This document shows positions 9,106-18,650 of a DNA stretch of 64,000 nucleotides, in pieces. Under the pieces are notes generated by a model. The model was not told where the DNA came from, did not search any database, and saw only the letters and a list, made by a program, of their open reading frames with translations. Within the stretch, counting starts at the first letter, position 1. Every line of letters starts with the position of its first letter. A program made the translations under genes and the position numbers. The DNA is taken from positions 51,841-115,840 of the forward strand of contig DAHXOO010000004.1 in the NCBI GenBank assembly GCA_027364845.1, written 5' to 3'. Source of the DNA: Pseudomonadota bacterium. GTDB taxonomy: Bacteria > Pseudomonadota > Gammaproteobacteria > Acidiferrobacterales > UBA6901.

Positions 9106-10695
9106 TCACAGATCATTGCCTGAATACGAGCCATTTACCGATTTGTTGCATACCGGAAAGTCCGGCACGATGTTCTCCTGAATCAGATGTTCGAGCAGCG
9201 GCCAGTTGATCAGGCTCGGATCGCGCGGGTAATAGCGCGCGATGCGCCCGTCATCGGCGAAGCGCACGAAGGCGAGCGTTTCGCCGCGCCATCCTTCGAT
9301 CAGACCCAGTCCGTGGGAGTCGGGCGCAGGCGGCACCCAGGGCGCACACGTCGGTCCCGGCATGAGCTTGTCGAACAGTGTCTCGATCAGCACAAACGAG
9401 TTGCGGATCTCATCGGCCCGTACCCGCACGCGCGCCGCGACGTCGCCGCCATGAAGGATCGGTACTGAGACCGTCAGGATGTCGTACGGGGCATAGGGTG
9501 AATCGCGGCGCACATCCAGGTCGACTCCACTTGCCCGCCCGACGTAGCCGAGAGCGCCGAACTCGGCAGCCACCTCGTGGCTGAGTTTGCCAGTGCCAAT
9601 CAGGCGGTCTTCGACCGTGGGGCTGGTGTTGATGATGTCCATAAGGCGATCCAGCTGCGGTCGAACGGCACGAATCTGCGCACGCTGGGCGGCGATCGCT
9701 TCGGGCACGAGGTCCACCGTGACGCCCCCGGGTATGACGCGGTCCATCAGCAGCCTGTGACCGAAGATCTCCAGGTTGATGCGTTGCCAGAGCTCGCGCA
9801 GACGGCTGAACTGGTAGAAGGCAAAGCTGAAGCTCACATCGTTGCAGATGGCGCCGATGTCGCCCAGATGGTTAGCAATGCGCTCGCGCTCCGCCATGAT
9901 CGCCCGCAAAACGAGCGCGCGCGTCGGAACCTCGAGCCCTGCCGCCTTTTCCATCGCCATGCAGGCAGCCCAGCCATGGGTCACGGTGGAATCCCCGGAA
10001 ACGCGCGCCGCCAGGCGCGCCAGCCCCGCGGCGTCACGCCCTTCAGCCAGCTTTTCCGTACCCTTGTGGACGTAACCCAGCCGCTCCTCCAGATGAAGCA
10101 CGGTCTCCCCGACCGCCTGGAAACGGAAATGTCCGGGCTCGATGATGCTAGCATGCACCGGCCCCACCGGAATCTCGTAGACGCCGCTGCCCTGGGCGAA
10201 CAGGAATTTGTAATCGTTATCCGCCGGTGTCTGCGGCTGGGGGTGTCCGGCCAGCGGAAAATCCTTGCGCAGCGGGTATTCGCTGTCTTTCCAGGCCTGA
10301 TGACGGATCCAGCGACGCGGGTCGGGATGATCGCCGAAGACGATACCGAAGAGATCCTGAAGATGACGCTCGGCGCGGTCGGCCGCCGCAAAATACGGCG
10401 CATGCGAGGGTAATATGGGCGTGAGGCGGCGCACGTCGGTGCGCGCCAGCAGGTAACCGCGGTCCTTTTCGAAACAGGTATGGACCTGAAAGTGCTCTCC
10501 GCGGTCCTCGCCCCAGCAGGCGACCCAGCGACAACCCCAGTTCTTGGCGGCCTGTCCGAGCTTTCCCCAGTGATCTGCATCGACGCTGATGGTGCGGGCA
10601 GGAGCAAGGGCGGGAACCGCCGGCTGTTCCCGCACCATCACATCCTCGGCGACGAGCCGGCCGAGGAAAGCGTCGAGCCAGGCGAAGCGCTTCAC
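9106..10695 (-). CDS. hyfG: Hydrogenase-4/Ehr-like large subunit (NuoC-NuoD fusion) without Ni-binding cysteines
   Basis: The GTG at 10695-10693 overlaps the hyfF stop (GTGA), giving 529 residues. Residues 1-160 correspond to NuoC (30-kDa subunit) and the rest to NuoD or the hydrogenase large subunit. In true [NiFe] hydrogenases the first metal motif is CxxC; here the equivalent is RVSGDSTVTHG (residues 231-241) with no cysteine. The C-terminal CxxC motif is replaced by DFPVCNKSVNGSYSGNDL, which has one cysteine. This places it with energy-converting hydrogenase-related (Ehr) subunits rather than H2-active enzymes. The substrate of the redox module is therefore unknown. Confidence 0.85.
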   Translation of the reverse strand: MKRFAWLDAFLGRLVAEDVMVREQPAVPALAPARTISVDADHWGKLGQAAKNWGCRWVACWGEDRGEHFQVHTCFEKDRGYLLARTDVRRLTPILPSHAPYFAAADRAERHLQDLFGIVFGDHPDPRRWIRHQAWKDSEYPLRKDFPLAGHPQPQTPADNDYKFLFAQGSGVYEIPVGPVHASIIEPGHFRFQAVGETVLHLEERLGYVHKGTEKLAEGRDAAGLARLAARVSGDSTVTHGWAACMAMEKAAGLEVPTRALVLRAIMAERERIANHLGDIGAICNDVSFSFAFYQFSRLRELWQRINLEIFGHRLLMDRVIPGGVTVDLVPEAIAAQRAQIRAVRPQLDRLMDIINTSPTVEDRLIGTGKLSHEVAAEFGALGYVGRASGVDLDVRRDSPYAPYDILTVSVPILHGGDVAARVRVRADEIRNSFVLIETLFDKLMPGPTCAPWVPPAPDSHGLGLIEGWRGETLAFVRFADDGRIARYYPRDPSLINWPLLEHLIQENIVPDFPVCNKSVNGSYSGNDL

Positions 10696-12161
10696 ACTGG
10701 CAGGCTCCCGGAGATGAGTTGGGTGGCCTGCTCGAACCAGTGCGCGAGGAACAACGGTATCGACAGACCGAGCCACAGCACCAGCGCGAGATGGACCATG
10801 ACCGGCAGCATGTTGGCCTTAACCCGGGTCTGGCCCACAGGCGGGGTGCCGTAGATCATGGGATGCAGGTGGCGAAACAGACCGGCAAACGCGATCGCGA
10901 GACCCAGCAGCAGTGGTACGGTCAACCATGGCCAGGATTTCATGGTCGCGTTAAGTACCAGAAACTCGCTCATGAACACGCCGAAAGGCGGGAAGCCGGC
11001 GATCGCGAGAGAGCCGGCCAGCAGTCCCCAGCCGACCGCCGGCTGAGTACGGATAAGTCCACGTATATGCTCAATGCGTTGGGTGCCGGCGAGCTGTGCC
11101 GCATGGCCGACAGTGACGAAGATCGCCGATTTGGTGAGCGAATGCACGGTCATGTGCAGCAGAGCGGCGAACGTGGCGAGCGCGCCGCCAATGCCGAAAG
11201 CGAAGGTCGTCAGCCCCATGTGTTCGATCGAGGAATAGCTGTACATGCGCTTGATGTCGTGCTGGCGGTGCAGAAACAGACCGGCCACCAGGAAGGACAG
11301 CAGGCCGAACCCCATCATGAGGTGTCCCGCAAGCGCGGTGTGCAGCGAGCCGTCCACCAGCATCTTGACGCGTACGAGCGCGTACAGCGCGACATTGAGC
11401 AGCAGCCCCGATAGCACCGCCGACATGGGGGTGGGGCCCTCGGAATGCGCATCCGGCAGCCAGTTGTGCAGCGGCACCAGTCCGACCTTGGTTCCGTAGC
11501 CCACCAGCAGGAACACAAAGGCGATTGCAAGCACGGCAGGATCGAGCTGGGCAGCATGGGTGTGCAGAACACTCCATAGCAGTGAATCGTTGCGCTTGGC
11601 GCCGAGGCGCCGCTCAGCTGCGAAGTACAGCAGCACCGTTCCGAAAAGCGCCTGGGCGATGCCGACTCCGCACAGGATGAAATATTTCCAGGCGGCCTCC
11701 ACCGACTCCGGGGTGCGGTACAGGCTCACCAGCAGCACCGTGGTAAGTGTCGCGGCCTCCATGGCCACCCACAGCACGCCCATGTTATTGGTCGTGAGCG
11801 CGAGCAGCATCGCGAACAGAAAGCCCTGGTACATGGAGTGGTAAAGCCGCATGCGCTGGGATCCGACGCGGCCACGCTCGACCTCGTGCTGCATGTAGGG
11901 ACGCGAGAAGATCGCTGTGGTCATGCCGACGAACGCGGTCAATGCCACGAGATAGACGTTGAAGGCGTCGATGTAGAACAGCTTGTCGGGAGACAGCTCG
12001 GGCCCGGTGCCCAGCACGTTCAAGGCGAGCCACACGGAGGCGCCACAGGTTGCCGTCGAGACCGCTACGTTGATGAGGCCCGCGATGCGGTGGCTCCTCA
12101 CCAAGGCGAGCACCAGACCGCCGCCGAGCGGCAGCCCCAGCACCAGGTACAGGGGATTCAT
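10692..12161 (-). CDS. hyfF: Hydrogenase-4 component F-like, proton-pumping antiporter-type subunit
   Basis: The product is 489 residues, strongly hydrophobic, of the NuoL/M/N-MrpA/D superfamily. The conserved helices are recognisable: MEAATLTTVLL with the key Glu, and KVGLVPLHNWLPDAHSEGPTPMSAVLSG with the conserved Lys and the discontinuous-helix region. It should be one of two antiporter-like ion-translocating subunits in the complex, with HyfB. Its ATG overlaps the hyfE stop by 4 nt and its stop overlaps the hyfG start, which shows tight translational coupling. Confidence 0.88.
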   Translation of the reverse strand: MNPLYLVLGLPLGGGLVLALVRSHRIAGLINVAVSTATCGASVWLALNVLGTGPELSPDKLFYIDAFNVYLVALTAFVGMTTAIFSRPYMQHEVERGRVGSQRMRLYHSMYQGFLFAMLLALTTNNMGVLWVAMEAATLTTVLLVSLYRTPESVEAAWKYFILCGVGIAQALFGTVLLYFAAERRLGAKRNDSLLWSVLHTHAAQLDPAVLAIAFVFLLVGYGTKVGLVPLHNWLPDAHSEGPTPMSAVLSGLLLNVALYALVRVKMLVDGSLHTALAGHLMMGFGLLSFLVAGLFLHRQHDIKRMYSYSSIEHMGLTTFAFGIGGALATFAALLHMTVHSLTKSAIFVTVGHAAQLAGTQRIEHIRGLIRTQPAVGWGLLAGSLAIAGFPPFGVFMSEFLVLNATMKSWPWLTVPLLLGLAIAFAGLFRHLHPMIYGTPPVGQTRVKANMLPVMVHLALVLWLGLSIPLFLAHWFEQATQLISGSLPV

Positions 12162-12856
12162 TCCTCACGCTCCGAGAGGCGGTTCAGGCGATCGACATCG
12201 AGCGAGTCGATGCTGGTGCGGATCTGGAAGAAGAACACGCCGAACAGCACGGCCGCCACCAGAACGTCGAAGGCGATACCGAGTTCAACGATCATGGGCA
12301 TGCCGTAGGTCGAGGCTACCGCCGCGAAGAACAGACCGTTCTCGATCGACATGAATCCGATCACCTGCGCTACTGCGGTTCGGCGGGTGATCATAAGGAG
12401 CATACCGAGCAGGACGATTGCCATGCTTACCGCGATCGTGTTGCGGGTCACCAGCGTCGAAAGCTGGGCGACTGGTAGTGCCACGTAGTAGCAGAATACC
12501 ACCAGCACTGCGCCACCCAGCAGCGTGAGTGAGGGATGGGAGACGATTTCAACATCCTGTTGGATATGGAGTCGCTGCACCAGGCGGTAAAGCATCCACG
12601 GGATCAGCAGCGCCTTGAGTACGAACGTGAGCAGTGCCGATATATAAAGGTGCGTATGGCCTGATACCAGTGCTACGAGCGCCGTTGTGACCGACAGCAG
12701 TACGCCCTGCCACGCGAAGGTGTAAATAAGCGGCTGGATGCGTGCCTGGGCGAGCATCACGAACGAGGTGAACAGCACCAGCGCGGCCGACACCAGGATG
12801 CCCTGGCTGAAAAGGCTTAGGTCAGTCAGATGCATGGTAACGGGCTGCAGATTCAT
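12158..12856 (-). CDS. hyfE: Hydrogenase-4 component E-like membrane subunit
   Basis: The product is 232 residues with about seven hydrophobic helices and a conserved region (VIGFMSIENGLFFAAVASTYGMPMIVELGIAF) that is typical of HyfE, a protein with a NuoK-like core. It probably links the two antiporter-like subunits in the membrane arm. The ATG at 12856 is preceded by AGGAAA. A later ATG at 12835 is possible but has no better site. It starts 30 bp after hyfC and overlaps hyfF by 4 nt. Confidence 0.85.
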   Translation of the reverse strand: MNLQPVTMHLTDLSLFSQGILVSAALVLFTSFVMLAQARIQPLIYTFAWQGVLLSVTTALVALVSGHTHLYISALLTFVLKALLIPWMLYRLVQRLHIQQDVEIVSHPSLTLLGGAVLVVFCYYVALPVAQLSTLVTRNTIAVSMAIVLLGMLLMITRRTAVAQVIGFMSIENGLFFAAVASTYGMPMIVELGIAFDVLVAAVLFGVFFFQIRTSIDSLDVDRLNRLSEREE

Positions 12857-12886
12857 GTTTCTTTGGTTTCCTGTGGTCGACAGAAA

Positions 12887-13846
12887 TCACACTGAAGTCT
12901 CGAGGATCACGTGCATCAAAATTCCCAGCAGGCTCAATAGGAATGCAAACCCCAGAAACTGCGGAACCCGGAACAGACGCATCTTGGCGAGCACGGTCTC
13001 CCACAGCGCCAGCAGCACTGCAAGGAGTGCAAGCTTTGCGGTCACAGCCACGGTGCCGAGCACCAGGCCGGAAAGCGTAAGCTGCCGGGAGATCCCCCAC
13101 GGAAAGAATATATTGCTGATCAGGACCGCATAGATCGTGAGCTTGATCATGCCGGCCCAGTCTATCAGTGCCAGATGGCGGGCGCCGTATTCCAGGACCA
13201 TCGCCTCATGGAGCATGGTGAGCTCGAGATGGGTCGCCGGATTGTCGATCGGAATGCGGCCGGTTTCCGCGACTGCGACCATGGCCAGACTGAGCAGCGC
13301 GAACAGAAAAGATGGGCGCAGCACCAGGCCGGCATTCAGAATATGCTGCATCGCCACTGAGAGATTGGTCGTGGAGGCGGTCATGGTGAGCGTGAATACC
13401 GCCATCAACGTCGCGGGTTCGGCGAGCGATGCCACTGTCATCTCGCGTGACGCACCCATGCCGCCAAAGGCCGTTCCAATGTCCATACCCGCCAGTGCCT
13501 GGAAGAAGCGCGCCAGCGAGAAAAACCCCACCAGGACGATGACATCGGCGATGGCGGAGGTCGGAAGCGGTATCGCCACCAGTGGTACTGTTGACGCCGC
13601 CAGCAGCATGGCACCGAACACCACGTACGGTGTCGTCCGAAAGATCCAGGACGCATTCTGTGCCAGCACCAGATCCTTGGTGAACAGCTTGGCGAGATCA
13701 CGATAGGGCTGAAAGAGCGAGGGAGCGGCGCGGTTCTGCAAGTGGCATTTCAAACGTTTGATCCACCCGGCCAGCAGCGGTGCGCCGCCGATGAACAGCA
13801 GTGTCTGCAGTGCGGCAAACAGCCAGCCGTTCAGGTTATCAGCCAT
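12887..13846 (-). CDS. hyfC: Hydrogenase-4 component C-like, NuoH-type membrane subunit
   Basis: The product is 319 residues from the ATG at 13846, which overlaps the hyfB stop by 16 nt; a longer open frame upstream is only a shadow of hyfB. The NuoH-family signatures are clear: FQPYRDLAKLF, MGASREMTVASLAEPATL and AETGRIPIDNPATHLELTM. This subunit forms the membrane anchor for the HyfG/HyfI module and the entry to the ion path. It has about eight transmembrane helices. Confidence 0.88.
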   Translation of the reverse strand: MADNLNGWLFAALQTLLFIGGAPLLAGWIKRLKCHLQNRAAPSLFQPYRDLAKLFTKDLVLAQNASWIFRTTPYVVFGAMLLAASTVPLVAIPLPTSAIADVIVLVGFFSLARFFQALAGMDIGTAFGGMGASREMTVASLAEPATLMAVFTLTMTASTTNLSVAMQHILNAGLVLRPSFLFALLSLAMVAVAETGRIPIDNPATHLELTMLHEAMVLEYGARHLALIDWAGMIKLTIYAVLISNIFFPWGISRQLTLSGLVLGTVAVTAKLALLAVLLALWETVLAKMRLFRVPQFLGFAFLLSLLGILMHVILETSV

Positions 13847-15891
13847 AGCAGTAGCAGCAGAGTGAAAAAGGAATAGGCGAGGTAGATGCGTATGCTGCCG
13901 GTCTGAATGCGGCCGACGCGTCGGGCCGCCGCGAGAACCAGATTGCCGATCGGCAGGTAGGCCGCGAGCCACGACCAGTCGCCGATGCGCAGCTGGTGGC
14001 GCACGCTGGTAATGCGGGTCGGAGAAGCCTGGACCTTTTCGATGCGCTCGTCGATCCGCCACACCGGAGCGAACACCCGGCGGATCGGTTGCGCAAATGC
14101 GGTGGAAGTGTATTGCATGCGCGCATTCAATCCCCCGAAGCCGCAGTCCCAAGGATCGCTGCGGCGCGCGCTCCTGGCGCGGCGGTGCAGCAGCAGGTAG
14201 CCAACGACGAAGGTGATTGCAATGGCGGCGACCACCAGTGGTGCGGAATACGAGGCGACGTGCGGCGAGACCGGTGTCAGCCATAGCCACCCGCGGGCCG
14301 TAGCGGCCGCCGGGCTGAGCTGCAGCAGCTGCTGCGTGATCGGGTCGATCAGGCGGATCACCAGCGTGGGTACCACGCCCAGTACTATGCACAGCAGCGC
14401 CAGCAGACCCATGCCGGCGCGCATCCCCAGACTGACCTCACGCGCGTGCGCCACGTGGCGCGTACGCGCCTGGCCGAGGAATGCCACGCCATAGACCTTG
14501 ACGAATGTGGCAGCCGCCAGAGCAGTGGTGAGTGCCAGCAGCGCCGCCGCGATGGGAATAATGGAGCGTAGTACGCCGCTGGCGAGAACCGGCACCTGCA
14601 GTGCCGCCTGCAGTGTGAGCCATTCCGAGACAAAGCCGTTGAAGGGCGGCAGGGCGGCGATGCTGAGACAACCGATGAGGACGAAGAACGCGGTTACCGG
14701 CATACGCCGGATCAGACCGCCGAGGCGGTCGAGATCGCGTTCGTGGGTACGGTAGAGTACTGCCCCGGCACCAAGGAAAAGCAGGGTCTTGAACACGGCA
14801 TGATTGAGACTGTGATACAAGGCGGCAAGCAGCGCCACGACAGCGAGAGCCGGATGGCCGGTGCCGATGAAGATCATGCCTAGGCCAAGTCCCATCAGGA
14901 TGATCCCGATGTTTTCCACGGAAGAGTAGGCGAGCAGCCGCTTGAGGTCATTCTGCGTGAGTGCATACAGTACCCCGAGCAGGGCGGTGGCGGTGCCGAT
15001 CGCCAAAGTCGCCAGACCCCAGGACCATTGGGGTTGGCCAAGCAGATCAAAAACGAAGCGGATGAGCCCGTAGATTGCCACCTTGATCATTACCCCGCTC
15101 ATCAGCGCCGAGATGTGGGACGGCGCCGCTGGATGCGCCTCTGGCAGCCATACGTGCAGTGGCACCATGCCCGCCTTCATGCCGAATCCGAACAGTGCCA
15201 GCGTGAACGCGACCGACGCCCAAATCGGGGAGAGGTGCGCGGCGCGCATCGCGCTGAAAGTGAAATTGCCGCCAAATCCGGCGAGCACGCCAAAGGCAAG
15301 TAGGATCACGAGTGCACCGACTTCGGCGAGCAAGAGGTACAGGAAGGCGGCGTGACGGTTGGCCGGATTGTGGTGCTGGTAGGCGACGAGCAGGTAACTC
15401 GATACCGACATCAGTTCCCACGAGATCATAAAGACAAAGGCATCGTCGGCCAGCAGTACTGCCAGCATGCCGGCCACAAATATGCCGGTAAACAACCCTA
15501 ACGCTGCCAGCGACTGGTGCGTGTGCGATTCGCCGTCGCTGTGCGCGGGATCGGCGGTACGTGTGGGGCGCTCGAACTCGCGCACGTAGCCCGGTCCGTA
15601 CAGGCTGACCGCAATCACGGCGATGCCAACTATTGCCATGAAGAACCCGGAGAGCGGGTCCAAGCGCAGGTGCCAGTTGAGCCACGGCAGGCCGAAGGGT
15701 AACTGAGAGGTAATCCGCGTGCCCGACAGCAGTTCCTCAACGCCGGCCGCCACTGCGGCGACGCCGGCAGCACCCAGAATGCTGAATGAGCCAAAGCGCA
15801 ATGCTGCGGGGAAACGGTCTGCCGCCAAGGACACCACGCCCGACAGCAGCGCACCCGCTACGGCTGCATACGCAAGAGTGAGGGGCGACAA
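13831..15891 (-). CDS. hyfB: Hydrogenase-4 component B-like, NuoL-type antiporter subunit
   Basis: The product is 686 residues and highly hydrophobic. The antiporter-like core is visible (ISWELMSVSSYLL with the conserved Glu; KAGMVPLHVWLPEAHPAAPSHISALMSG with the Lys), and a long C-terminal extension ends in LLLLWLIT. The start must be the TTG at 15891: an in-frame stop lies 15 nt upstream, no earlier ATG exists, and GAGGA sits about 9 nt before it. It is first in the operon hyfB-C-E-F-G-I. No ferredoxin-type HyfA or HyfH, no HyfD and no maturation genes are seen. Confidence 0.87.
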   Translation of the reverse strand: MSPLTLAYAAVAGALLSGVVSLAADRFPAALRFGSFSILGAAGVAAVAAGVEELLSGTRITSQLPFGLPWLNWHLRLDPLSGFFMAIVGIAVIAVSLYGPGYVREFERPTRTADPAHSDGESHTHQSLAALGLFTGIFVAGMLAVLLADDAFVFMISWELMSVSSYLLVAYQHHNPANRHAAFLYLLLAEVGALVILLAFGVLAGFGGNFTFSAMRAAHLSPIWASVAFTLALFGFGMKAGMVPLHVWLPEAHPAAPSHISALMSGVMIKVAIYGLIRFVFDLLGQPQWSWGLATLAIGTATALLGVLYALTQNDLKRLLAYSSVENIGIILMGLGLGMIFIGTGHPALAVVALLAALYHSLNHAVFKTLLFLGAGAVLYRTHERDLDRLGGLIRRMPVTAFFVLIGCLSIAALPPFNGFVSEWLTLQAALQVPVLASGVLRSIIPIAAALLALTTALAAATFVKVYGVAFLGQARTRHVAHAREVSLGMRAGMGLLALLCIVLGVVPTLVIRLIDPITQQLLQLSPAAATARGWLWLTPVSPHVASYSAPLVVAAIAITFVVGYLLLHRRARSARRSDPWDCGFGGLNARMQYTSTAFAQPIRRVFAPVWRIDERIEKVQASPTRITSVRHQLRIGDWSWLAAYLPIGNLVLAAARRVGRIQTGSIRIYLAYSFFTLLLLLWLIT

Positions 15892-16446
15892 CTTAGCCCG
15901 TCCTCAACAACGACCGGGCTGTTTGCAAATGTTGATCAGGAGAAACCGTGGCTGCCTCGTTTTTCCGCGATTTGGGTCCTGCTACCTAGCATCAGGCCCG
16001 CTGGTGTGTCCCGGAAAATGATGCCGACCAGCGCGACGGATGCTAAGTTGCCGGCACGAAAATTTCAAGTGTTTCTTGGGGCAGGGTGCACGGAAAGCCT
16101 CCGGTTTCAAAAAGATCAGTCGGCTGGTCTTGGCAGGACCCGTGAAGCGATTGGCGTGGCCGATGGCTCGCGGTATGCCGGAGCAGGCACGCCCTGATCT
16201 ATACTGAACAAAGCCGCTGGCCCTCGCATGCAACGCAGTTCACCTCGGTTGTGACTTCCCGACACACGTCAGACTTAACGACGATTGCTGGCTGCACGTC
16301 CTCGAGCAGATCGTACGGCAGCGGGTTAAGTAAAACACTTACGCCTTAATAACATTGCAAGGGTCGCAATCCGGTATTTGCGTGCCGGCAAGGGTCAGCT
16401 TTTCGTGTGAGCAAAACTTTTCAATACGATTACTCAGAGGTCTGTA
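15892..16446. other. Intergenic region, 555 bp, no gene seen
   Basis: This AT-richer gap separates two minus-strand units. It should carry the hyf-like operon promoter at its left end. No open frame with a family resemblance, RNA gene or clear terminator was found. Confidence 0.4.
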
Positions 16447-17736
16447 TCAAGGGTTGGCTTCTGTGTCGGAGCCAGTCTTTGCCAACTTAGGACGCACGCG
16501 CGCCAGCTGTACGGCAGTGCCGCGTGTGCGCACGATTTCGATCTGGTAACCCTCCAGCGCCAGACTGGTTCCTGACTCAGGAATGTCCTCGAGATACTCG
16601 GTGATGAGACCATTGAGTGTTTTGGGGCCGGTTGTAGGGAGGTTCCACTTGAGCCGCCGGTTGAGGTCGCGCAATGTGATGCCGCCGCTGACCAGATAGC
16701 TGCCGTCGTCCTGGAGCTGGACTTCATCGGTGATGCCCGGGAGCGGGGCAGTGAACTCGCCGACGATCTCTTCCAAAATCTCCCGCAGCGACACGAGTCC
16801 CACGAGATCCCCGTACTCGTTCACCACCAGCGCGATGCGGCGCTTCGCTTCGCGGAAGTTCAGCAGCTGCCTTCCGAGCGGGGTTCCCTCAGGCACAAAA
16901 TACGGTGCTTCCAGGATTTTCTCTAGGTTGTCGCGCTGGAATTCGCCGGCGCGCATCAGGAGCAACACCTTCCGTACATGCACGAATCCGACGATGTTGT
17001 CCAGGCTGCCGTGGCAGACCGGCAGGCGTGAATAGTGACTGGCGATGATGCGCGTCGCGATGTGATCCCAGTCGGAATCGAGATCGATGGTCTCTATTTC
17101 GCCGCGTGGCACCATCACGTCCTCGACCGTCATGTCCTCCAGTTCAAGAATGGCGAGCAGCATCTGCTGGTGGCTTTGCGGCATGAATGCGCCTGCCTCC
17201 CGCACTACCGTGCGCAACTCCTCAGTGCTCATTTGGTCTGCGGTCCTGCGATGGATCGAAAAGCCGAGAAGCCGCAGCAGTCCGTTGGCGATTGTATTCA
17301 CCAGCCACACCAGCGGTGACAGTAGTATCAGCAGTGGACTGAGCACATATGCGACCGGAAACGCGACGCGCTCCGGGTAAAGTGCAGCAAGTGTCTTAGG
17401 GGCCACCTCGGCAAAGATTAGCACCAGCAGCGTCAGCAGTAGGGTGGCGATGCCGATGGCCGGTGCGCCGTATAGGCGCAGTGCCAGCAGTGTGGCCACG
17501 GAAGCTGCCGCGATGTTGGCAAAATTGTTTCCGAGCAGGATCACGCCCAGCAGTCGGTCGGGGCGTTCGAGCAGGTGCGACGCGATGCGTGCCGCGCGAT
17601 GCCCGGAGTTGGCGAGGTGGCGCAGACGGTAGCGGTTCAGGGTCATCATCCCGATCTCCGCGGCGGAGAAAAACGCCGCAAGGAGAATCAGGAACACCAG
17701 GACCGCAAGAAGTTCACCAATATGCGAATCGTTCAA
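16447..17736 (-). CDS. CNNM/CorB-type membrane protein (DUF21-CBS-CorC_HlyC)
   Basis: The product is 429 residues. Residues ~1-190 are the DUF21 transmembrane domain (FFSAAEIGMMTLNRYRLRHLA, LLGNNFANIAAASVATLLAL, FAEVAPKTLAALYPERVA). Two CBS motifs follow (VEDVMVPRGEIETIDLD; ALVVNEYGDLVGLVSLREILEEIVGE), then the C-terminal CorC_HlyC domain (DGSYLVSGGITLRDLNRRL). Family members are linked to Mg2+/Co2+ efflux or homeostasis. Similar genes lie next to ffh and a ypjD-like gene in many gammaproteobacteria, as here, which supports a YfjD/CorB-like assignment. Confidence 0.85.
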   Translation of the reverse strand: MNDSHIGELLAVLVFLILLAAFFSAAEIGMMTLNRYRLRHLANSGHRAARIASHLLERPDRLLGVILLGNNFANIAAASVATLLALRLYGAPAIGIATLLLTLLVLIFAEVAPKTLAALYPERVAFPVAYVLSPLLILLSPLVWLVNTIANGLLRLLGFSIHRRTADQMSTEELRTVVREAGAFMPQSHQQMLLAILELEDMTVEDVMVPRGEIETIDLDSDWDHIATRIIASHYSRLPVCHGSLDNIVGFVHVRKVLLLMRAGEFQRDNLEKILEAPYFVPEGTPLGRQLLNFREAKRRIALVVNEYGDLVGLVSLREILEEIVGEFTAPLPGITDEVQLQDDGSYLVSGGITLRDLNRRLKWNLPTTGPKTLNGLITEYLEDIPESGTSLALEGYQIEIVRTRGTAVQLARVRPKLAKTGSDTEANP

Positions 17737-17831
17737 ATTGTGGTCTCGGATTTTTGCGGCCCGGGGAACCTAGTACATTCGCCTTCGGACCCGAACGCAA
17801 CGGCAATCCATGATGCGGTTGCGACGTGCGC

Positions 17832-18650
17832 TCAGCGGCGCAGGAGAATTTCCAGCGCCAATTTGCTGCCGAAATAGGCGAAGGCGAGCAGCGTGAACCC
17901 ACCCAGTGTCCAGCGGATCGCGGTGCGGCCACGCCACCCGAAACGCCAGCGCCCGGTGAGCAGCACCGCGAACACCACCCACGCAATTATCGATAATACG
18001 ATATGATCAGTGAATTCCAGCGGCTTGTTGAACACCTGTTCCGAGAAGAACACGCCACTGATTACGGTTAGCGTAAGCAGCACAAAGCCGAGCGTGATGA
18101 TCTGGAACATGAGGTTTTCCATGGTCTCAAGCGGTGGCAGGGCGCGCAGGAAGCGGCTCGGCTGGCGGCGACGGCGAAGGTGGCGCTCGACCAGGGCAAG
18201 CATCAGGCTCTGGACCACGGCGATGCTGAGGAGGCTGTAGGCGAGCAGTGAAATCACGATATGCGTCGACTGCATGGGTGTAGCCGTGACGACCAGGAGC
18301 TGTCCGCGCGGTGACAGCCAGTCGAGCAGGACGGTCGCTGCCGCCACCGGCATGATGAAGATGCCGAGGCTCTCGATGGGGAGGGTGACGGTGGCGATCA
18401 GGAACAGCACCGCGACCGCCCAAGCGATCAGCGAGATGGCGTTAGTCAGGCCCAGGTTCAGGCCACCCTCGTGTATCAGGCCGGAGTACAGGACTGCAGC
18501 ATGCGCCGCGACCGCCCCCACCGCCAGCGCGTAGATACCCATGCGTGCCGCGCCGCGGGCAGACCCTGGACGGCTTAGGCCGAGCCACAGCAGGGCGCCG
18601 ACGCACAGGTACAGGACAGCGGCTAGCAAATTCATCGCAGAATTGATCAT
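17832..18650 (-). CDS. ypjD: YpjD-like inner-membrane protein, cytochrome c assembly (CcsA/HemX) family
   Basis: The product is 272 residues with eight predicted transmembrane helices. The CcsA/HemX-type signature regions are present (HIVISLLAYSLLSIAVVQSLMLAL; FTDHIVLSIIAWVVFAVLLTGRWRFGWRGR). The function of YpjD is not well defined; the family includes haem-handling proteins of cytochrome c maturation. A start at 18635 is also possible. It is read divergently from ffh and in the same direction as the CorB-like gene, an arrangement conserved in gammaproteobacteria. Confidence 0.78.
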   Translation of the reverse strand: MINSAMNLLAAVLYLCVGALLWLGLSRPGSARGAARMGIYALAVGAVAAHAAVLYSGLIHEGGLNLGLTNAISLIAWAVAVLFLIATVTLPIESLGIFIMPVAAATVLLDWLSPRGQLLVVTATPMQSTHIVISLLAYSLLSIAVVQSLMLALVERHLRRRRQPSRFLRALPPLETMENLMFQIITLGFVLLTLTVISGVFFSEQVFNKPLEFTDHIVLSIIAWVVFAVLLTGRWRFGWRGRTAIRWTLGGFTLLAFAYFGSKLALEILLRR

